A DNA stretch of 11,569 nt from Bacteroidota bacterium. Lineage in GTDB: Bacteria; Bacteroidota; Bacteroidia; Bacteroidales; B18-G4. The notes under the pieces are model-generated. The model did not search any database. It was not told the origin of the DNA and saw only the letters and a program-made list of their open reading frames with translations. Positions within the stretch are counted from its first letter, which is position 1. Each line of letters starts with the position of its first letter. Below are positions 6,814 to 11,569 of the stretch, piece after piece. A program made the position numbers and the translations under genes. The stretch lies in NCBI GenBank assembly GCA_003648575.1, contig QMPN01000076.1:1-11569 (forward strand). The letters run 5' to 3'.

Positions 6814-7629
6814 CTAATTAATCGAAGTGATTTCCTTACCATTCAGCTTAGTTCCATAACCATCTTTCTCAATAACATCAATTATCCTGTTAAACAAAAG
6901 TGGAACTACTCTTCCTGCAAACTCTTCGTTGGGATGAGAGTCCTGCGGTGATACTGCATACTCATCTTTAAGATAAAAATCTCCCTCCGTCTGGAGGCTG
7001 TACAGGTCCCATAAGTATATATTATCGCCTGGCAGATCCCATTGATCGGTAACCCATCCGAAAAATTCTTTTGCTCTCATTGCTTTATCCTCAGAAGTGG
7101 CAGCCTCCACCAGTGCTGCACCGGTCCAAAGAATGAATTTTGTGTCAGGGAATTCATGCAATTTATCCCGGAGAGCTAAATATTGTAGCTTGTAATTGGA
7201 AAGTGTTCTTATATCAGAGTTGATGTCAGGTGAGTCCAGGGCAGCCTGAATATTACTTACGGGAAAACAATGCTTGAACATTATGACCTGGTAATCTTTT
7301 GTCAGCATCTCCAGAGTAGGCTCTTCTTCGTAGGGCTCATCACCTGCGTTTTTTACCCAGATATTATAATAGTCGAAGGGGTAATTTTTCCATCCGTAAG
7401 GTGAAGATTTTGGAAATTCAACTTCCCTGATAGCATAATTAGTATCGTTTTCTTTATTGAACTCTTTAAATAGCTGTTTTAAAGAATGATCATCACCATT
7501 CCAGATGACCCTCCCTGTACTATGATGAAGAAATAATATATTCATGTACGGAGATTTCGACTCCTGCCCACAGGAAACGGCCAAGATTATCATTACTACT
7601 ATTGCGAATATACCTGTTTTTGATTTCAT
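6814..7629 (-). CDS. Lipoprotein with divergent SGNH-like domain
   Basis: This 271-residue protein starts with a lipoprotein signal peptide whose lipobox LAVSC places the lipidated cysteine at 20, so it is membrane-anchored outside the cytoplasm. No clear surface-export signal follows (CGQESK). The domain begins at once: FLHHSTG at 33-39 (candidate nucleophile Ser37), VIMFKHCFPVSN at 115-126, FPDTKFILWTG at 160-170, NIYLWDLYSL at 203-212, and QDSHPN at 229-234, where Asp230 and His232 resemble the SGNH Asp/His pair. The motifs match, in order, those of the two secreted T9SS proteins at the left of the window, so all three appear to be one family. It lies downstream of the AMP ligase on the same strand and converges with the MBOAT gene. 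A glycan esterase or acyl-transfer accessory role is inferred from context; other functions are possible. Confidence 0.75.
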   Translation of the reverse strand: MKSKTGIFAIVVMIILAVSCGQESKSPYMNILFLHHSTGRVIWNGDDHSLKQLFKEFNKENDTNYAIREVEFPKSSPYGWKNYPFDYYNIWVKNAGDEPYEEEPTLEMLTKDYQVIMFKHCFPVSNIQAALDSPDINSDIRTLSNYKLQYLALRDKLHEFPDTKFILWTGAALVEAATSEDKAMRAKEFFGWVTDQWDLPGDNIYLWDLYSLQTEGDFYLKDEYAVSPQDSHPNEEFAGRVVPLLFNRIIDVIEKDGYGTKLNGKEITSIN

Positions 7630-7841
7630 ATTTATTGATTTTTTATCTTGTTTTAATATCTAAAGATAAGAAACTATTTTTACTTTTTACACAGTTCCAC
7701 AAGCTACAATATGATATAACCAGTCTCATACTAAACAAATTATGAGTGCGTTTGTTTCAAACACAAACCTTTTTGATACTGAAAATTAAGAGTTTTTGAA
7801 ATCCCGGTTTGCTTAAATAAAAAAATCTTTGAAATTGATTA

Positions 7842-7863
7842 TCCTCGTGGCTTGCCGCGAGGA
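7842..7863 (-). terminator. GC-rich hairpin after the AMP-ligase gene, possible terminator
   Basis: TCCTCGTGG and CCGCGAGGA pair over nine positions (one G-T pair) around a CTTG loop, about 19 bases after the stop of the AMP ligase. On the minus strand the nearest T-run comes some 17 bases later, which is not ideal; on the plus strand an AT-rich tract follows directly. It most likely ends or attenuates the operon before the lipoprotein gene, or is a dispersed palindromic element. Confidence 0.4.
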
Positions 7864-7881
7864 ATATTTTAATTTAGGTGC

Positions 7882-9336
7882 CTATGATTTCTTGATCTTT
7901 TTGCCAGTTGCGGTAAGAGTCAAATTATCTTCTATATCATAAACCTGGGGAATCTTAAATAATGCCAGGTGTTTTGAGCAATGCTGTTTAATATCTTCTC
8001 CGGTTAAGGTGTCTTTATAATCTTTCCTGACAACGATACTTGCTTTCAGGCTTTCTCCCTCAATCTCATCTTCAATACTGTAAATCGTGCAGTCTATCAC
8101 ACCGGGAATTTCAAGTATCACGGCTTCAATTTCCTTTGGGCTCACACGTTTTCCCCTGACTTTAATAATTTCCTTTGAACGGGCTGTTAAATAGATATAA
8201 TCATCCTCGTCTTCTGTCCCCAGATCTCCGGTATAGAGCCATCCGTCCCTCAGGGTTTTTTTCGTGCCTTCCTCATCATGAAAATAACCCATCATTACGT
8301 TATCTCCATGTGCAATTACCTCGCCTGTTTCCCCCGGTTTAATCTTTTCACCCTTTTCATTTACCACCTTCAATAAAACTCCCGGGATCCCTTTCCCCAT
8401 GGAACCTTTTCTCTTTTTATATAGTTCTGGTGGCAACCATGATAATCTTGCAGTGGCTTCAGTCTGTCCGTACATTACAATAAATTTGGTTTCAGGATGG
8501 GCTTCTCTGAACTCATCTATAAAAATTGTAGCCAGTTTACCACCAGCCTGTGTTACGTACTTAAGATCAGGGAAGGTAGTCTGCTTGAAGGTATCGGATT
8601 TTCTGAGCAGTATCTGAAAATGACTTGGAATACCTGCAAACCCGGTGCATCTGTATTCCGTCAGGTCGTTAATAACCTTACCAAGGAAAATAAATGAATT
8701 ATTGAATACTATCGATCCACCAACCCTCAGATGTGTATGAAGCAGCGATAATCCATAACAATAGTATAACGGAAGAACAACAAGCGTCCTGTCATCGGAA
8801 GTCAACTCCAGGTATTCAACGATTGAGCTTGTATTGGCAACAAGATTCTTATGAGAAATCATGACACCTTTTGGTTCGCCGGTTGAACCTGAAGTGAAGA
8901 TTATCTCTGCACACTCTTCACTATCTGTGTCATAATTGAAGTCGGTTTCACTATAATCCTCAATCTCCGCAATAGCAGATGGTAGTATGCACCTGTAATC
9001 ATCTAAAGGCAAGCGGTTCATAATATCACCGGTAAGCAGGATCATAGATGGTTCAGTCAAACCAGCGATGTAATCAAAATTATCTTTCTCAATCCTCGGA
9101 TCGAGAGGGATACAAACGTTTTCTGACTTGATAATAGCCAGGTATGCTTTGAGCATGAAGAGGTTATTTACGGAAAGAATTATGATATTCTTACCCGTTC
9201 CGACTTCATTCCTTATCCATGAGGCTACTTTTAATATTTCTTTATGGAGTTCTTTATAGGTAATCTCTTCGCGTCCTACCAGAAATGGTTTTTCAAGACA
9301 GGATGTGTGTTCAAAAAAATAATCTATGGCATTCAT
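7882..9336 (-). CDS. AMP-forming acyl/amino-acid ligase (class I adenylate-forming enzyme)
   Basis: This 484-residue cytoplasmic enzyme should activate a carboxylic acid with ATP to an acyl-adenylate and pass it to CoA or a carrier protein. The core motifs are all present in order: the phosphate-binding FTSGSTGEPKG at 147-157, YGQTE at 289-293, the ATP-ribose site YTGD at 368-371, the hinge region around ARSKEIIKVRGKRVSP at 385-400, and the C-terminal TATGKK with the adenylation lysine near 479. Length fits DltA and carrier-protein-loading ligases as well as acyl-CoA synthetases. The ATG at 9336 is preceded by an AGAGG-like ribosome site. It is third in a minus-strand run after the NAD-synthetase homologue (70-bp gap). 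The substrate cannot be read by eye. No carrier protein gene is visible in the window. Confidence 0.88.
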   Translation of the reverse strand: MNAIDYFFEHTSCLEKPFLVGREEITYKELHKEILKVASWIRNEVGTGKNIIILSVNNLFMLKAYLAIIKSENVCIPLDPRIEKDNFDYIAGLTEPSMILLTGDIMNRLPLDDYRCILPSAIAEIEDYSETDFNYDTDSEECAEIIFTSGSTGEPKGVMISHKNLVANTSSIVEYLELTSDDRTLVVLPLYYCYGLSLLHTHLRVGGSIVFNNSFIFLGKVINDLTEYRCTGFAGIPSHFQILLRKSDTFKQTTFPDLKYVTQAGGKLATIFIDEFREAHPETKFIVMYGQTEATARLSWLPPELYKKRKGSMGKGIPGVLLKVVNEKGEKIKPGETGEVIAHGDNVMMGYFHDEEGTKKTLRDGWLYTGDLGTEDEDDYIYLTARSKEIIKVRGKRVSPKEIEAVILEIPGVIDCTIYSIEDEIEGESLKASIVVRKDYKDTLTGEDIKQHCSKHLALFKIPQVYDIEDNLTLTATGKKIKKS

Positions 9337-9406
9337 CCTCTATCCAGGATTAATTTAGTTGTATCTGTTTCCTTACTCAGTTTCAGTTCTATAATACCAA
9401 ATAATG

Positions 9407-10402
9407 CTATTTAGAACTAAAATAGCCACGTACAGGTTCCATTCTCAAATATTCTGTTGTTTTCCGTTTTCTCTCAAAATTACGAAATAGTGCTTCAACG
9501 TGCTCCACTGTCTCACCCATAACTTCAGCCACTTCAGCTGCCGGATAGCCATTCTCAAATCCATACCAGTACCTGTCCATAAGGTCAAAGGGCAACTGGT
9601 AAAAGAATTCCTCCTGTGTTTGCTCGGCTGAGTAGGTGTCGGTTGTTGGTGTTCTGTCAATTATATCTTTCGGAACACCAAGGAACTCTGCTATCTGGTA
9701 AACCTGTGTTTTATAAAGATTACCTATTGGCATCACATCTGCTCCTCCATCACCATATTTCACAAAAAAGCCCTGCTCCTGTTCATGTTTATTAGGAGTG
9801 CCAATAACGGCATAATGGAGCTTCTCTGCGTGATAGTATAGCATAGACATCCTTGTGCGTTGTTTGAGATTCGAAGCTGCTACTATCTGGAGATACTCAT
9901 TTCTGGGCAGTAATTTATCTTTCTCTGTTCCATCCGGGTCCACTATTGTCAGGGTAAACATTGGTGGTAGGTTAGAAAAAAGTCCACTCTGTCTAATGCC
10001 TATCTTCATCTTATGGGTTGAAGGATTATATTCCGGAAAGACCTTTGAGACAGCTTCATCACGTCTCTCGTAGCATTGGAAGCCTAAAAGTGTATCAGTT
10101 ATCTCTTCTTTTAATACTTCTACTCCATAAATCTGAGCAAGCTTGCGTGCCAGCTCCTCACTGTCGGGACTGGAGTCTTTTTCAGGCAGCATGACAGCAA
10201 GAATCTTTTCAGGACCAAATGCTTTAACGGCAAGAGCAAGGCATACCGAAGAATCAATACCCCCGCTAGCACCTATTACCCCGCCATTGCGTTTCAGCTT
10301 ATGCAAAACATCTTCCTGCATTTTATTTACTATGTTGCCAACTGCGGCTTCAACATCTTCAAGTAGTATAATATCTTTTGAAAAAGGTTTTTTAGGTGAC
10401 AT
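9407..10402 (-). CDS. NAD synthetase homologue, ammonia-type, with enlarged middle region
   Basis: With the ATG at 10402 the product has 331 residues; an in-frame TTG at 10432 would add ten and overlap the previous gene, so ATG is preferred. It belongs to the N-type ATP-pyrophosphatase family: PP-loop SGGIDS at 46-51, NLKQRTRM at 178-185, KYGDGGADVMPIGNLYKTQ at 215-233. NadE adenylates the carboxylate of nicotinic acid adenine dinucleotide and lets ammonia displace AMP. There is no nitrilase-type glutaminase domain. The protein is longer than typical ammonia-dependent NadE (about 275), because extra residues lie between the second strand and the NLKQRTRM helix (roughly 100-175). The usual QTDE near the C-terminal part is QTQEE here. 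Placed 16 bp after an amidotransferase and 70 bp before an AMP ligase, it may serve a pathway amidation instead of, or besides, NAD synthesis. Confidence 0.85.
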   Translation of the reverse strand: MSPKKPFSKDIILLEDVEAAVGNIVNKMQEDVLHKLKRNGGVIGASGGIDSSVCLALAVKAFGPEKILAVMLPEKDSSPDSEELARKLAQIYGVEVLKEEITDTLLGFQCYERRDEAVSKVFPEYNPSTHKMKIGIRQSGLFSNLPPMFTLTIVDPDGTEKDKLLPRNEYLQIVAASNLKQRTRMSMLYYHAEKLHYAVIGTPNKHEQEQGFFVKYGDGGADVMPIGNLYKTQVYQIAEFLGVPKDIIDRTPTTDTYSAEQTQEEFFYQLPFDLMDRYWYGFENGYPAAEVAEVMGETVEHVEALFRNFERKRKTTEYLRMEPVRGYFSSK

Positions 10403-10418
10403 ATTATCTGGGTTTTTA

Positions 10419-11569
10419 CTATAAATCTTCAATTATTTTCAGGTTTTTTAATTCTGGTGTATGAAATTCATCATTCTTGTTTTCAATAAACTGTCGATGA
10501 AGCAGGTGTGTTGATATTACAGCAGCAAGCACCATATTGTCCATTTCCGAAGCTGTTCCTGTTTTTTCTATTTTACTAAATAGGGGCGTCAGGGTTTCCA
10601 TATTAAAGATACCGACCTTTTTTGTGTACTCTTCCGACATCATTTCTTTTACGTACTCCGGTGCCCCGGCCGACATAAACACACTGCTGATAGGCGCACG
10701 ATAAGGCTGCTTGGGCCGTTTAACTATACTTTCAGGGATTCTGTTTGCCATAAGCTTTTTAAGGAGGAATTTCTCATTAAGACCCTTAAGCTTATAATCT
10801 GCCGGCAGACCGGCACAGAATTCAATTACCCGGTGATCGAGGAAAGGGTACCTTCCCTCAATAGAGTTTGCCATGGCCATCCTGTCACCCTGGGAAGACA
10901 GAAGATAACCCGACATAAATATTTTGGTTTCAAGCCATTGTGATTTGGACAGGGCATCCCAGGTGTCAAATCCTTTGGGTAATTGGCCGGAAATCAGACT
11001 CAGCGGTGAATAATCTTTAAGGCCCTCCTTCAGTTCTGATGAGAAGTGTTTTTTAATATGATTTGAGTTATTCCATCTTAACAGATGAGAATAGAATGGA
11101 TTATCAATATCATCAAGTTTATACCCGAAAAACATCTTAAGAATATTAGTACTGGCATTTCGAAGATGAGGAATATCAGGATATAATTTCTTAAGTAAAA
11201 GAGGTCTTAAAGATGACCCGGGTTGTGAAGCCCAGAATCTACGTATCTTCGCTTCCCTGAAGATATTATATCCTGCCAGCAGTTCGTCAGAACCCTCACC
11301 AGTTATTACCACCTTAATGTTGTTATCCCTTACCAGTTTCGAAAGGATCATCATGGGAGTAGGAGCTGTTCTGGTTATGGGAGTTTCTGAATGCCATACA
11401 ACGCTTGGAAAGTATCTGGCAATATCCTGTGAAGAGCAATTGACCGATTTGTGATTTGTATTTAAATACTTCACGGCCTCTGCCTGGTAGCCGCTCTCAT
11501 CAAAAACCTTATCCTCGAATCCTATAGAAAAAGTATTCAGTATACCGGGTTCAATATCTTTAATATACC
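10419..11569 (-). CDS. Asparagine-synthetase-like amidotransferase, 5'-partial
   Basis: The frame is open from the right edge to the stop at 10419, giving about 382 visible residues; the GTG at 11474 is internal, since codons before it encode the family motif TFSIGFED and DESGYQAEA. What is seen is most of the C-terminal synthetase domain: ITGEGSDELLAGY (visible residues about 88-100), SQGDRMAMANSIEGRYPFLD (about 225-243), and KRPKQPYRAP further on. The N-terminal glutaminase domain and the SGGLDSS loop would lie beyond the window. AsnB-type enzymes activate a carboxylate with ATP and amidate it with ammonia from glutamine. Relatives such as WbpS amidate uronic acids in O-antigen synthesis. 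The next gene begins 16 bp downstream, so they are probably one operon. Given the neighbours, a glycan or small-molecule amidation role is at least as likely as asparagine synthesis. Confidence 0.88.
   Translation of the reverse strand, partial: YIKDIEPGILNTFSIGFEDKVFDESGYQAEAVKYLNTNHKSVNCSSQDIARYFPSVVWHSETPITRTAPTPMMILSKLVRDNNIKVVITGEGSDELLAGYNIFREAKIRRFWASQPGSSLRPLLLKKLYPDIPHLRNASTNILKMFFGYKLDDIDNPFYSHLLRWNNSNHIKKHFSSELKEGLKDYSPLSLISGQLPKGFDTWDALSKSQWLETKIFMSGYLLSSQGDRMAMANSIEGRYPFLDHRVIEFCAGLPADYKLKGLNEKFLLKKLMANRIPESIVKRPKQPYRAPISSVFMSAGAPEYVKEMMSEEYTKKVGIFNMETLTPLFSKIEKTGTASEMDNMVLAAVISTHLLHRQFIENKNDEFHTPELKNLKIIEDL

Noticed and set aside
7750..7768. GTTTGT/ACAAAC hairpin as a terminator
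   Set aside because: The stem is only six AT-rich pairs and no plus-strand gene ends close upstream; on the minus strand no T-run follows.
10403..10432. Upstream start of the NadE-like gene at TTG 10432
   Set aside because: It would overlap the preceding gene by 14 bases and use a rare start, while an ATG lies ten codons later with the conserved domain beginning well after it.
11472..11474. GTG at 11474 as the true start of the AsnB-like gene
   Set aside because: The frame remains open upstream to the window edge and encodes the family motif FSIGFED there, so the GTG is internal.

Overview
The window looks like chromosomal DNA from a Bacteroidota bacterium. The clearest reasons are a large secreted protein ending in a type IX secretion (T9SS) type A sorting domain (YPNPF motif), PKD-like repeats, AT-rich intergenic DNA, weak Shine-Dalgarno signals and a good match to the Bacteroidota -7 promoter element (TAnnTTTG). 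No tRNA, rRNA, CRISPR array or transposase gene was seen.

Left part (1-3646, minus strand): two tandem paralogous genes for secreted proteins. The complete one (952 aa) has a signal peptide, an N-terminal domain of about 260 residues that resembles a divergent SGNH hydrolase, six consecutive 83-residue PKD-like repeats, and a T9SS C-terminal domain. The second copy lies 90 bp downstream and runs off the left edge; its visible 232 residues are about 82% identical to the first and align without a gap.

Middle part (3647-6772): an AT-rich stretch, then two plus-strand genes. One is a membrane-anchored SGNH protein of the DltD/AlgJ/AlgX kind (GDSQ and DxxH motifs). The other is an MBOAT O-acyltransferase of the AlgI/DltB/PatA kind (WHG catalytic histidine). 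Such pairs O-acylate extracellular polysaccharide, teichoic acid or peptidoglycan, so this pair probably modifies an envelope glycan.

Right part (6814-11569, minus strand): in transcription order, an asparagine-synthetase-like amidotransferase (5' part off the window), an ammonia-type NAD synthetase homologue with an enlarged middle region, an AMP-forming acyl/amino-acid ligase, and, after a 252-bp gap with a hairpin, a lipoprotein. The lipoprotein's SGNH-like domain aligns with the N-terminal domains of the two T9SS proteins. The first three genes are closely packed and resemble a biosynthetic operon for an activated or amidated carboxylate rather than housekeeping genes.

Taken together, the window reads as an envelope-glycan modification locus: activation and amidation enzymes in the cytoplasm, an MBOAT to move an acyl group across the membrane, and four SGNH-type proteins in the periplasm or outside the cell. 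That the parts form one system is inference; the homologies and layout are directly visible.
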